Assembly: GCF_030246945.1 (NCBI RefSeq)
Contig: NZ_CP126742.1
Span: forward strand, 2,914,001 to 2,978,000
Direction: 5' to 3'
From: Microbacterium sp. zg-Y1090
GTDB taxonomy: Bacteria; Actinomycetota; Actinomycetes; Actinomycetales; Microbacteriaceae
DNA length: 64,000 nucleotides
Positions within the stretch are counted from its first letter, which is position 1. The number at the start of each line of letters is the position of its first letter. A program made the position numbers and the translations under genes. This document shows, one piece after another, positions 46,052-54,357 of this stretch. Under the pieces are notes generated by a model, which worked only from the letters and a program-made list of their open reading frames with translations, ran no database searches and was not told the origin of the DNA.

Positions 46052-47338
46052 TCAGCCCTCTGGCGCGGCGCAGACGGCCGAAGCCGCGATCTGCTCGGCG
46101 TACTGCTCGGCCGTCCACGGCAGGCCGGCGGTCGGAGCGGTCTGCCCGGCGGCGGCGGGCGCCTTCGACGCGATGGCCGCGAGCTCCCACGCCAGATACT
46201 CGCCGATGGCGGCCGTCGCGCGGGAGTTGTTCAGCACGACCGCGACGGCCATGCCCGTCGCCGGGTCGGCGAAGGCCCCGGTGATGTAGCCGGGTACCGA
46301 GCCGTACTGGCCGATGAGCGATCCTGCCTGGTACGCACCGCCGGCGGCGGTGTTCCACGAGGGTGCGTCCGGGCTCACCGGCAACGGCGACGCGAAGCGG
46401 TCCTCCCCCGCCCCGGGCAGGGACGAGGTCGCCAGCGCCTGCACGTAGAGGCCGAGATCGTCGATGTCGGAGACCACGCCGGTGGCGGTGTAACCGCTGC
46501 TCGCGGACAGCGAGGTGAGGTCGCGCGGGGCGAGGCAGTCGACGGCGCCCTCCGCGTTGTCGGCCGAGTACAGTCCGGCCAGGAAAGGCGCCTCGACGGC
46601 GGCGAGGTCACGGGTCGGCGCCGGCAGACCGGTGGCATCCAGCCCGAGCGGCTCGGCGACGTACGTGCGGTACATCTCCGCCGCGGTCATGCCGGTGGCG
46701 CGCTCCAGGGCGATGCCCAGCAGCACGTAGCCGGTGTCGGAATCGACGAACGCCGCCCCGGGCGCGCCGGTGCGGTCCGATCCCATCCCGTACGCGGCCA
46801 GCTCCTTCGGGTTCCACACCCGCTGCGGCGTGGTCAGCACGCGATCGGCGATGCGCGGGCCGTACGACGCGATGCCGCTGGTGGAGTCGCACAGCTGCTC
46901 GAGGGTGATGTCCTCGTAACCGGGCATGCCGGTGATCCACTCCGTCACCGAGTCGTCGCGCGACACGGTGCCGGCGGCGGCCACGGCATCCAGCACATCG
47001 CACGTCATCGCGCGGGTGATGCCGGCGACCCGGAAGCGCATGTCGGTGGTCACGGCCTCGCCGCCGGGCGTGGACGTGCCGAGCCCTTCGACCCATTGGC
47101 CGCTCCACGGTGCCCAGACGCCGACGATCGCCCCGGTGGACCCGGTGGCGACCATCGCGCGCTCGACGGCGGCCTGCAGCTGCGCGCGGGTCTCCTCCGG
47201 CAGCGGGGCATCGACCTGCTCGGGCACGGCCGGCAGCACCGTCGGGCCCTCGCTGGAGCACGCGCTGACGGCGAGCGCCATGCCGACGACGGCGGCGATC
47301 ACGGTCGCAACGCGACGTGCGCGGCGGAACTGCAGCAT
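46052..47338 (-). CDS. lipoprotein resembling a serine hydrolase, catalytic motifs lost
   Basis: A 428-residue lipoprotein; the lipobox is VSAC (Cys 27). The fold of a class C beta-lactamase/D-aminopeptidase is clear from GVWAPWSGQWVEGLG, ITLEQLCDSTSGIASYG, GYVLLGIALERATGM and VPGYITGAF. Yet the SxxK site reads GITR (106-109), the YSN site reads DSD (199-201), and the HxG-type loop reads GQYG. All three catalytic elements are changed, so it should bind but not hydrolyse, perhaps a peptidoglycan-sensing or scaffold role. No frameshift or stop is present, so the gene looks intact and selected. Confidence 0.85.
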   Translation of the reverse strand: MLQFRRARRVATVIAAVVGMALAVSACSSEGPTVLPAVPEQVDAPLPEETRAQLQAAVERAMVATGSTGAIVGVWAPWSGQWVEGLGTSTPGGEAVTTDMRFRVAGITRAMTCDVLDAVAAAGTVSRDDSVTEWITGMPGYEDITLEQLCDSTSGIASYGPRIADRVLTTPQRVWNPKELAAYGMGSDRTGAPGAAFVDSDTGYVLLGIALERATGMTAAEMYRTYVAEPLGLDATGLPAPTRDLAAVEAPFLAGLYSADNAEGAVDCLAPRDLTSLSASSGYTATGVVSDIDDLGLYVQALATSSLPGAGEDRFASPLPVSPDAPSWNTAAGGAYQAGSLIGQYGSVPGYITGAFADPATGMAVAVVLNNSRATAAIGEYLAWELAAIASKAPAAAGQTAPTAGLPWTAEQYAEQIAASAVCAAPEG

Positions 47339-47442
47339 TCGATACCCCCGAAAAGTCCTCCAAAGATTCAAACACACCGCGGCGGGCCTGCCGGTACGCC
47401 TCACCTGGCCCGGGGGCACGCGGCACCGGCGGCAGAGGCCGG

Positions 47443-48798
47443 TCAGGCGCGCGAGCGCATGAAGCGACGCACGTCGGGGTCGACGCGGATATCGCTCGGG
47501 CGCAGCGGCCTGGTGAGGTACAGCCCATCCAGGCTGGTCAGCCGCGACAGCGCGACATAGGTCTGACCCGGCGCGAACGCCCCGGACCCCAGGTCGATGA
47601 TCGCCCGCTCGTAGGTCTTGCCCTGCGACTTGTGGATGGTCACGGCCCACGCCAGCCGCAGCGGGAACTGCGTGAACTCCGCGACGATGTCGCGCGACAG
47701 CGACTTGGATGCCGAGTCGTATGCGTACCGGAACCTCTCCCACACGGTGGGTTCGACGTCGTGCTCGACGCCGTCGACCTCCACGCGCACCGTCGCCCCC
47801 GCGATGCGGGTGACCGTTCCGATCGTGCCGTTGACCCACCGGGGCGGCTCGCCGAAGCCGCCGACGTCGTTGCGCAGGAACATCACCTGCGCTCCCACCT
47901 TCAGCTGCAGCTCCAGCTCGGCGGGGTACGCCGCATCCCCTCGCCCGAAGTCACCGCTGACCTCGGCACGGGCGGTCTGCACCGGTCCGGGCAGCGCGTC
48001 GAGGTGACGGTGGTTGATGCGGTTGACGATGTCGTTGCGGGTGGCCAGCGTGATGATCGGCGGCTCGTCACCGCCGGGCTCGGGCGGTCGTCGCGCCCCC
48101 GCGGTATTGAGCACCTCGGCCATGTCGGCGGTGACCACGCCGTGGCGCACGGCGTTGAGGAGGATCTTGAAGGTCGGGTCGGCCTGGCGGTGGATGTCGC
48201 GCAGTTCGCGGATGTTGAGCGTCGCACCGTGGCGCCCGAGGTCGATGAGACCGCCCTCGGCGTCATCGCCGGACCGACCGGCCCACACGTGGGCGTCGAA
48301 GAACCAGAACGACCGGTAGTGGTCGCGGATGTACCGCATCTCGTCGCCGCGCGGCGGCACCGGCGCCAGCTGATACGGATCCCCGAACATCACGACCTGC
48401 GCGCCACCGAACGGCTCGCTGCGGCGCCCGCGGGCCTGCCGCAGCGACCGGTCGATGGCATCCATCAGGTCGGCGTTGACCATCGAGATCTCGTCGATGA
48501 CCAGCGTGTCGAGGGCGTTGAGGATGCGGCGCGTCTGGTCGGGCTGGTCGAGGTCGCTGTCGGCGATGAGCCCGATGGGCAGTCGGAACAGCGAGTGGAT
48601 CGTCTGCCCCTCGACGTTGAGGGCCGCGACGCCCGTGGGAGCGCAGACGGCGATCTGCTTGTCCGTGTTCCAGGCGAGGTGGCGCAGCAGCGTGGACTTG
48701 CCGGTGCCGGCGCGGCCGGTGACGAAGACGTGCTCGTTGGTGTCCTCGATGAGCCGGAACACCGCTTCCTGTTCGTCGGTGAGAAGCGGGGCGGTCAC
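47443..48798 (-). CDS. PIF1/RecD-like ATP-dependent DNA helicase
   Basis: A 451-residue SF1B helicase. Walker A is GRAGTGKST (about 30-38), motif II LVIDEISMVN, motif III MFGDPYQLAPVPP, and the C-terminal motifs V/VI are WAVTIHKSQGKTYERAI and TYVALSRLTSLDGLYL. Compared with PIF1 it is short and lacks accessory domains. Such proteins resolve DNA structures or assist repair. The GTG start was chosen because conservation begins at LLTDEQEAVF; a longer frame upstream has low-complexity Arg/Pro. Confidence 0.9.
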   Translation of the reverse strand: MTAPLLTDEQEAVFRLIEDTNEHVFVTGRAGTGKSTLLRHLAWNTDKQIAVCAPTGVAALNVEGQTIHSLFRLPIGLIADSDLDQPDQTRRILNALDTLVIDEISMVNADLMDAIDRSLRQARGRRSEPFGGAQVVMFGDPYQLAPVPPRGDEMRYIRDHYRSFWFFDAHVWAGRSGDDAEGGLIDLGRHGATLNIRELRDIHRQADPTFKILLNAVRHGVVTADMAEVLNTAGARRPPEPGGDEPPIITLATRNDIVNRINHRHLDALPGPVQTARAEVSGDFGRGDAAYPAELELQLKVGAQVMFLRNDVGGFGEPPRWVNGTIGTVTRIAGATVRVEVDGVEHDVEPTVWERFRYAYDSASKSLSRDIVAEFTQFPLRLAWAVTIHKSQGKTYERAIIDLGSGAFAPGQTYVALSRLTSLDGLYLTRPLRPSDIRVDPDVRRFMRSRA

Positions 48799-48902
48799 TG
48801 ATTCATGGTCGCACACCCGCCTGGTCGCCGACGGGCGCGCCGCCTCGGGTGTGCAGAGGCGTCGGCTGGGAACTTTCCCGGCAAGCGATGCGTCGCGGTT
48901 CC

Positions 48903-48914
48903 TAGACTGGGGGG
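48903..48914 (+). promoter_or_regulatory. leaderless -10 box for the 48915 gene
   Basis: TAGACT (48903-48908), then six G residues, then the ATG at 48915. The G-run could resemble a ribosome site but is too close to act as one. Confidence 0.5.
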
Positions 48915-50036
48915 ATGGAGTACGGCGAGGCGGGGGTGGCGCCGTTGCGCGCGCCCGTCGATGCACAGGCTCCGGATGCCACGTCCGTGCGCGTCCACCC
49001 GCGTCGACGCCCGCGGCTCGGTGCCGAGCTGACGATGCTCGCCATCATCGGCGTGCTGCTGATCGCGGCGCTCGGGTCCGCCGTCGGCGCACTGTACGCG
49101 CAGTTCTACAGTCCCTCGGCCTTCGTCACGCGGTACGTGACCATGCTCAGCGAAGGGCGTGCGGCCGATGCCCTCGCCGTGCCGGGCGTCGTCGTCGACT
49201 CCGCCGACCTCGAGGCGGCGGGCCTGCCGCCGACGGCATCCGAGGCTCTGCTGCGTCAGGCCGCCCTCGCAGGCCTCTCCGACGTCCGCGTCGTCTCGGA
49301 GGAGCCCGGCGACGACGCGACCAGGGTCACCGTGGCCTACAAGGCCGGCCCCTACCCGGGCGAGACCACCTTCGACGTCGAGCGCGCAGGCTGGCTCGGC
49401 GTCGCCCCGACCTGGCGCTTCGCGCAGTCGCCGCTCGCGGTGATCGACCTCACCGTGCTGGGCGCCATGCAGTTCACCGTGAACGGGTTCGACCTCGACA
49501 AGCGGCAGGTGTCGCCGGACGGCGCCGACGTCGATCCAGCCGCACCGGTGCCGCTGCTCGTGTTCTCGCCGGGCGTGTACTCGGTCGCGGTCGACACGGC
49601 CATCTCCGCCACCCCCGGGGTCGCGGTGCTGTCGGACTCCCCCGCCGCCGGCATCCGCGTCGAGCTGCAGGCGCAGCCGACAGAGCAGTTCGTGAGCGTC
49701 GTGCAGGAACGGGTGGACCAGTTCCTCGCCGAGTGCGCCGCGCAGCAGGTGCTGCAGCCCGCGGGCTGCCCGTTCGGGTTCACCGTGCGCAACCGCATCA
49801 CCGAGCTGCCGACCTGGACGATCGCGCAGGCGCCGGTGGTCTCGGTCGAACCCGACGGCGCGGGATGGAAGATCCCCGTCACCGACGCCGTCGCGCACAT
49901 CGACGTGGAAGTGCAGTCGCTCTTCGACGGCTCGGTGTGGGATGCCGACGAAGACGTCCCGTTCCAGCTGACCGGCACGATCACCGTGCTGCCCGACGGG
50001 ACGGCATCCATCCTCGTCTCCGGCGTCGAAGGCTGA
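48915..50036 (+). CDS. single-span membrane protein of unknown function
   Basis: A 373-residue protein not matched to a named family. A 37-residue basic cytoplasmic N-terminus precedes one helix (LTMLAIIGVLLIAALGSAVG), then a long exported part with alternating beta-rich segments, FVTRYVTMLSEGRAADALAVPGV (an NTF2-like start) and several VPLLVFSPGVYSVAVDT-like strands. It may contain a lipoprotein-LpqB-like or NTF2-like fold. Only two Cys residues are present (LAECAAQ and AGCPFG). Confidence 0.75.
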   Translation: MEYGEAGVAPLRAPVDAQAPDATSVRVHPRRRPRLGAELTMLAIIGVLLIAALGSAVGALYAQFYSPSAFVTRYVTMLSEGRAADALAVPGVVVDSADLEAAGLPPTASEALLRQAALAGLSDVRVVSEEPGDDATRVTVAYKAGPYPGETTFDVERAGWLGVAPTWRFAQSPLAVIDLTVLGAMQFTVNGFDLDKRQVSPDGADVDPAAPVPLLVFSPGVYSVAVDTAISATPGVAVLSDSPAAGIRVELQAQPTEQFVSVVQERVDQFLAECAAQQVLQPAGCPFGFTVRNRITELPTWTIAQAPVVSVEPDGAGWKIPVTDAVAHIDVEVQSLFDGSVWDADEDVPFQLTGTITVLPDGTASILVSGVEG

Positions 50037-50098
50037 CGCGGGCTGAGGCGGGCTGAGGCCTGGCGCCGTGGGGCGCCGCGACGCTCGGGTCGGCAGGC

Positions 50099-52087
50099 TC
50101 AGCGGCCGGCGCGCTCGCGTCGGGCGTCGCGCTCGGCGAGCTGGGCGAGACGCTCGTTGTAGGCGTTGAGCTCCGCGTCACCGCTGCGGTCGGCCTGCCG
50201 GTCGCGCCGGCGCTGGGTGCGCTCGTCGCTGCGGCTCCACTGGATCGCCACGACGAGAGCCAGGATGAGCGTCGGGATCTCTCCCACCGACCAGGCGACA
50301 CCGCCTCCGGCGTACTGATCCTCGAGCGGTGTCGGCCCCCACGTGCGTCCCATCGAGCCGAACCACTCCGCCACCATCAGGCCGGACTGCATCATGATCG
50401 CGATGCCGAAGAACGCGTGCATCGCCATGACCGCGATGAGGGTCACCAGACGGAAGGGGTACGGGTAGCGGTACGGCACCGGGTCGATGCCCACGAGGGA
50501 GAGGGCGAACAGGTAGCCCGAGATGAGGAAGTGGGCGATCATCCACTCGTGACCGAGATGGTCGTACAGCGACCAGCGGAAGAGGTCGGTGTAGTAGAAC
50601 ACCCACAGCGACCCGATGAACATCGCGGCCGCGAACAGCGGATGCGTCACCACCCGGGAGAACGGGGTGTGGACGGCCCAGAGGATCCACTCGCGGCCAC
50701 CCCGGGTGCCGTCGTCCCGCTTGCGGATCGCCCGCGCCGCGAGGGTGACGGGCGCCCCGGCGACGAGGCACAGGGGGATCGCCATCGACAGCAGCATGTG
50801 CCCGACCATGTGCACGCTGAACAGGTAGTCCTGGTAGACGTTGATCGGGCCGCCGGTGACCCACAGCAGCAGCGCCAGGCCGACCAGCCACAGCACGGTG
50901 CGGTAGATCGGCCACGTGTCGCCGCGGCGGCGCAGCCGTCGCACGCCGGCGACGTAGAAGAAGGCGCCGAAGCCGACGGCGAACGCCCACAGCAGGTCGA
51001 TCTCCCACGCGGTGAACCAGCGGTCGATCGTGAACTCCGGGGGCAGCGGAGCCCCGGTGAGGATCTCGGCCGGGGTGCGCACCGGCGGCAGCGACGTGTC
51101 CACCGGCGGCGGCGTGCGCGCGAGCGCGGCCGCCGCGCCGCTGGCCACGCCCATGAAAGCCAGTTCCAGTCCGATGAGGCTCCAGAACCGTCGCGCGGCG
51201 CCGTCGTCGCGCATGCGGCCGATGAGGCGCACCCGGTACCACGCGCCGAAGACGCCGAGGGTGACGAGCGCCGCGATCTTCACCAGCAGCACCAGGCCGT
51301 AGGGCGACGTCAGCAGCTCGAGCGTGATTCCGCCGGCGAGGGCCCGCACCGTGCCGGAGATCGCCACGACGACGAAGGCGACCAGCGCGATCGACGAGTA
51401 GCGGCGCATCACGTCGGCCATCTCGGTGCGGGAGAGCAGCGGGCGCACGAGCACCATGAGCACGAGCCCGCCCAGCCAGACAGCCGCGGCGATGATGTGC
51501 AGCGCGATGGCCATGACCGCCGCGTTGTGGTTCGCGTCGTCGCCGGAGTGACCCTGCGACGCCATCGGGATGAGCGACGCGATCGCGAGCACCGCGACGA
51601 GCAGGGTCGTGGTCCACCCGCGCACCGCGAACGTGAGAACCGTCAGCACCGCGCCCGCGAGGGTGGTGATCAGCCACGCACGGCCGAGCTCCTGCTCGAT
51701 GAGGAAGCGCCCCAGCTGCTGCCCGAACTGGGCACCGGCGCTGGGCGTGGAACCGAGGGCGTTGAGCACCGTGAAGAATCCGGTGACGCCCGCGGAGACG
51801 GTGAAGACGGCCGCGGCGATGGATGCCGCGTCGAGCGCGGTCTCGAAGGCGCGTGTGCCCGCACGCAGCGCGTAGAGGGCCACGACGAGAGAGCCCACCA
51901 TCACCGAGGCGGACAGGTTCACGGTGAGCTTGGCCACCGGCAGACCCCAGCGCACGACCGGCCCGGGGTCGCCCAGTCGCAGCGGCGCGGCCCCGCCACC
52001 GAGAGCCAGCGCCCACGCCAGGACGGCGAGAGCCACGATCGCGAGGATCGCGGGGCCGGCGTACCGGAGGGCGCGGGAGTTCACCAC
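50099..52087 (-). CDS. CopD-CtaG fusion, copper/cytochrome oxidase assembly membrane protein
   Basis: A 662-residue fusion with about fifteen helices. The N-terminal 330 residues fit CopD (copper resistance D): LHIIAAAVWLGGLVLMVLVRP and SSIALVAFVVVAISGTVRA. The C-terminal 290 residues fit CtaG_caa3: FSVHMVGHMLLSMAIPLCLV, YDHLGHEWMIAHFLISGYLFA and VMAMHAFFGIAIMMQSG. Histidines in these helices could bind copper. This fused form is common in actinobacteria and is thought to supply copper to cytochrome c oxidase. The GTG pair at the start is uncertain by one codon. Confidence 0.92.
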   Translation of the reverse strand: MVNSRALRYAGPAILAIVALAVLAWALALGGGAAPLRLGDPGPVVRWGLPVAKLTVNLSASVMVGSLVVALYALRAGTRAFETALDAASIAAAVFTVSAGVTGFFTVLNALGSTPSAGAQFGQQLGRFLIEQELGRAWLITTLAGAVLTVLTFAVRGWTTTLLVAVLAIASLIPMASQGHSGDDANHNAAVMAIALHIIAAAVWLGGLVLMVLVRPLLSRTEMADVMRRYSSIALVAFVVVAISGTVRALAGGITLELLTSPYGLVLLVKIAALVTLGVFGAWYRVRLIGRMRDDGAARRFWSLIGLELAFMGVASGAAAALARTPPPVDTSLPPVRTPAEILTGAPLPPEFTIDRWFTAWEIDLLWAFAVGFGAFFYVAGVRRLRRRGDTWPIYRTVLWLVGLALLLWVTGGPINVYQDYLFSVHMVGHMLLSMAIPLCLVAGAPVTLAARAIRKRDDGTRGGREWILWAVHTPFSRVVTHPLFAAAMFIGSLWVFYYTDLFRWSLYDHLGHEWMIAHFLISGYLFALSLVGIDPVPYRYPYPFRLVTLIAVMAMHAFFGIAIMMQSGLMVAEWFGSMGRTWGPTPLEDQYAGGGVAWSVGEIPTLILALVVAIQWSRSDERTQRRRDRQADRSGDAELNAYNERLAQLAERDARRERAGR

Positions 52088-52106
52088 CCAAGCTTACGTG
52101 GGCACG

Positions 52107-52140
52107 CAGAAGGGGGATGCCTCGCGGCATCCCCCTTCTG
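52107..52140 (-). terminator. terminator of the HU gene
   Basis: A perfect 15-bp stem, CAGAAGGGGGATGCC and its complement, around loop tcgc, followed on the minus strand by the start of the CopD-CtaG gene. It lies 48 nt after the HU stop. Confidence 0.85.
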
Positions 52141-52187
52141 TTATCGCGGGCCGTCGGGACGGCGGCGACGAAGTCTCGTCAGAGGTC

Positions 52188-52475
52188 TTACTTGACGGCA
52201 GCCTTGAGCTTCGAGCCGGCGGTCACCTTGACGCGCTTGCCCGCGGCGATCTTGATCTCCTCGCCGGTCTGGGGGTTGCGGCCGGTGCGGGCGGCGGTGT
52301 CGACCTGCTCGAAGGCGATCCAGCCGGGGATCGAGACCTTGCTGCCCTTTGCCACGGCGTCGGCGACGGTCGAGAACAGCGAGTCGAGCACGCCCGAGAC
52401 GGTGGCCTGGCTCTGGCCGGTGGCGCTGGCGATGCTCGCGACGAGCTCGGTCTTGGTGATGGACTTGTCAGCCAT
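52188..52475 (-). CDS. HU family DNA-binding protein
   Basis: A 95-residue nucleoid protein. ITKTELVASIASATG, VSIPGWIAFEQVDTAARTGRNPQTGEEIKI and the basic C-terminus AAGKRVKVTAGSKLK are the standard HU pattern, with the DNA-intercalating Pro in GRNPQTG. The start is the ATG before ADKSITK; upstream codons lack conservation. A single-copy gene with its own terminator. Confidence 0.96.
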   Translation of the reverse strand: MADKSITKTELVASIASATGQSQATVSGVLDSLFSTVADAVAKGSKVSIPGWIAFEQVDTAARTGRNPQTGEEIKIAAGKRVKVTAGSKLKAAVK

Positions 52476-52667
52476 GGGGTTGTCCTCCAAGGCGGTGGGT
52501 ACCGCCTTCTCGTACTTGGGACCGGAGGCGAGCGCCCCCGGCTGGTCGGATCGACCGTGCCCGAATATACCCACGATCCGCGGAATTACGCGGATTTCGG
52601 CCCATTCTGGGGCACATTCACCGGCGTGTCGCCGGTGACAGTGACGCATGTGACTGCTGTGAACGCG

Positions 52668-52703
52668 GAAAGGCCCGCAGTTCCGGAGAACCGCGGGCCT
52701 TTC
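52668..52703 (-). terminator. terminator of the rpmB-rpmG-rpsN operon
   Basis: GAAAGGCCCGC and GCGGGCCTTTC (11 bp) enclose an inner GTTC-cgga-GAAC hairpin, 20 nt after the rpsN stop. A further small stem CACCGGCG-tgt-CGCCGGTG lies at 52619-52637. Confidence 0.8.
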
Positions 52704-52723
52704 GCGAGGTCAATGACCGGGGG

Positions 52724-53029
52724 TCACCACGACGACTTGGTCACACCGGGCAGCTCGCCACGGTGGGCCATGTCACGGAAGCGGACACGCGAGATGCCGA
52801 ACTTCGTGAGGTTTCCGCGGGGGCGACCGTCGATGACGTCGCGCGAGCGAACGCGCACGGGCGAAGCGTTGCGGGGCAGCTTCTGCAGACCCACGCGAGC
52901 GGCTTCGCGCTCCTCGTCGGTGGACTCCGGCGACACAAGCGCCTTCTTCAGCTCGGCGCGCTTCGCGGCATAGCGCTCCACGACCACCTTGCGCTGCTCG
53001 TTGCGCGCGATCTTGCTCTTCTTAGCCAT
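52724..53029 (-). CDS. rpsN: 30S ribosomal protein S14, zinc-free type
   Basis: A 101-residue S14 ([55 protein letters not shown]). It lacks the CxxC...CxxC zinc motif of the short form, so it is the C-minus variant. It is last in a three-gene ribosomal operon. Such variants are often induced at low zinc through Zur in other actinobacteria, but in related genera they can be the only copy. Confidence 0.95.
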   Translation of the reverse strand: MAKKSKIARNEQRKVVVERYAAKRAELKKALVSPESTDEEREAARVGLQKLPRNASPVRVRSRDVIDGRPRGNLTKFGISRVRFRDMAHRGELPGVTKSSW

Positions 53030-53032
53030 GGA

Positions 53033-53203
53033 TCAACGCTCCTCTCGGAATTCGACGTGCTTGCGGATCACCGGGTCGTACTTCTTGAGCACGATGCGGT
53101 CGGGGTTGTTGCGGCGGTTCTTGCGCGTCACGTAGGTGTACCCCGTGCCGGCGGTCGAACGCAGCTTGATGATCGGACGGACGTCCTGAGCCTTCTTGGC
53201 CAT
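53033..53203 (-). CDS. rpmG: 50S ribosomal protein L33, zinc-free type
   Basis: A 56-residue L33 starting [21 protein letters not shown] and ending KHVEFREER. The two Cys pairs found in zinc-binding L33 are absent; the [14 protein letters not shown] segment is normal. The ATG shares one base with the rpmB stop, and the stop is 3 nt before rpsN. Confidence 0.95.
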   Translation of the reverse strand: MAKKAQDVRPIIKLRSTAGTGYTYVTRKNRRNNPDRIVLKKYDPVIRKHVEFREER

Positions 53204-53439
53204 CAGAGCTTCACACCCTTCGCGATCATGTCCTTCACAACCGACTCGATGCCGCGGACGTCGATGACCTTCATGCCCTTAGCGGACACGTTGATCGTGA
53301 TCTTCCGGCCGAGCGAGGGCACGAAGTAGGTCTTCTTCTGCACGTTCGGGTCGAAGCGGCGCTTCGTCCGGCGGTGCGAGTGCGAGATGTTGTGACCGAA
53401 GCCGGGAACAGCTCCAGTCACCTGGCACACTGCTGCCAT
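53203..53439 (-). CDS. rpmB: 50S ribosomal protein L28, zinc-free type
   Basis: A 78-residue L28 ([29 protein letters not shown], then [16 protein letters not shown]). It has a single Cys and so lacks the four-Cys zinc site of the other L28 class. First gene of rpmB-rpmG-rpsN. GGAG lies 7 nt before the ATG. Confidence 0.96.
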   Translation of the reverse strand: MAAVCQVTGAVPGFGHNISHSHRRTKRRFDPNVQKKTYFVPSLGRKITINVSAKGMKVIDVRGIESVVKDMIAKGVKL

Positions 53440-53563
53440 AGTGATGTCTCCTTAGTACCGTGACACCGGACGGTGCCACCCAAGATCCCTTGTCTGCACC
53501 CCGTTCACCAGAATCGGTGGCAGGGCGCGAACTGCGTGCTGGAGTGCGCGCAGACGAAGAGTC

Positions 53564-53569
53564 AGTCTA
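53564..53569 (-). promoter_or_regulatory. possible -10 box for rpmB operon
   Basis: TAGACT on the minus strand, preceded by TGC (an extended -10 look). It would give a leader of about 117 nt before rpmB. The -35 is poor. No Zur-box-like palindrome was found in 53440-53673. Confidence 0.35.
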
Positions 53570-53673
53570 GCACGGACGGGCGTGTCGCCTTGACGCGCGG
53601 CATCCCTGTGGCCTTGCCCGCTGCCGAGTCGGCCGGCGCTGCGCTCGGTTCCTCCGGGTCACCACGGACGAGA

Positions 53674-54357
53674 TCACACCGCGGGCGCCGGGCCTGCGGG
53701 CGCCGGGCCGGCACCGCGGCCCCACCGGAAGGCCGAGACCGTCGGGTCGCCCGGAATCCAGAACCGCCACGGGAAGGCCGCCGTGCCGGCATGCCCGGCC
53801 ACCCCCACACGGGGTCCCGTCGCCGGCTCCGCGACCGGCTCGACGGGAAGCAGCAGGCGCGCCACCGCACCGTGCCAGGACTCCCCGGTGATGACGTCGA
53901 TGCCGTCGTGCACCGGATGGCGCAGCCCCACCGCGTCGCCGAGGCGGCCCGGGCCGCGGGCGAGGTCGCGGTCGGCGCGCGCGGCGGGTCGGCGGCGGCG
54001 CGCGGCACCCACGCCCTCGACAATCTCTCCGCCGCGCAGCAACACACCGCCGGCGACCCCCTCGGGTCCGCAGACGACGTTGACGCACGAATGGATGCCG
54101 TGACTGAGGTAGACGTACAGGTGCCCCGGCTCACCCCACATCGTCGCGTTGCGGGGGGTGAGGCCCATGCGCGCGTGGGACCCTGGATCGGGCACGTCCC
54201 CGGTGCCGCGGCCGTGATACGCCTCGACCTCGGTCAGCCGCACCGCGACCGTCTCGCCCTCGACGGTCACCTCGAGCACGGCGTCGAGCAGCCGCGGCGC
54301 GACCTCCAGCGCGAGCGCCGCCATGTCGTCGCGGGTCGCAGGGCGGCGAACGGTCAT
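53674..54357 (-). CDS. 3-methyladenine DNA glycosylase (AAG/MPG family)
   Basis: A 227-residue base-excision-repair enzyme that removes alkylated purines. The family motifs LLDAVLEVTVEGETVAVRLTEVEAYHG, GSHARMGLTPRNATMWGEPGHLYVYLSHGIH and VNVVCGPEGVAGGVLLRGGE are clear, with catalytic Glu in EVEAYHG. The C-terminus ends FWIPGDPTVSAFRWG. The ATG overlaps the stop of the upstream exported-protein gene (ATGA), so it is the last gene of the zinc operon; this link is unusual. Confidence 0.93.
   Translation of the reverse strand: MTVRRPATRDDMAALALEVAPRLLDAVLEVTVEGETVAVRLTEVEAYHGRGTGDVPDPGSHARMGLTPRNATMWGEPGHLYVYLSHGIHSCVNVVCGPEGVAGGVLLRGGEIVEGVGAARRRRPAARADRDLARGPGRLGDAVGLRHPVHDGIDVITGESWHGAVARLLLPVEPVAEPATGPRVGVAGHAGTAAFPWRFWIPGDPTVSAFRWGRGAGPAPAGPAPAV

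Noticed and set aside
53440..53673. Zur box before rpmB
   Set aside because: No TGATAAT-like palindrome was found by eye; only a weak -10 box.
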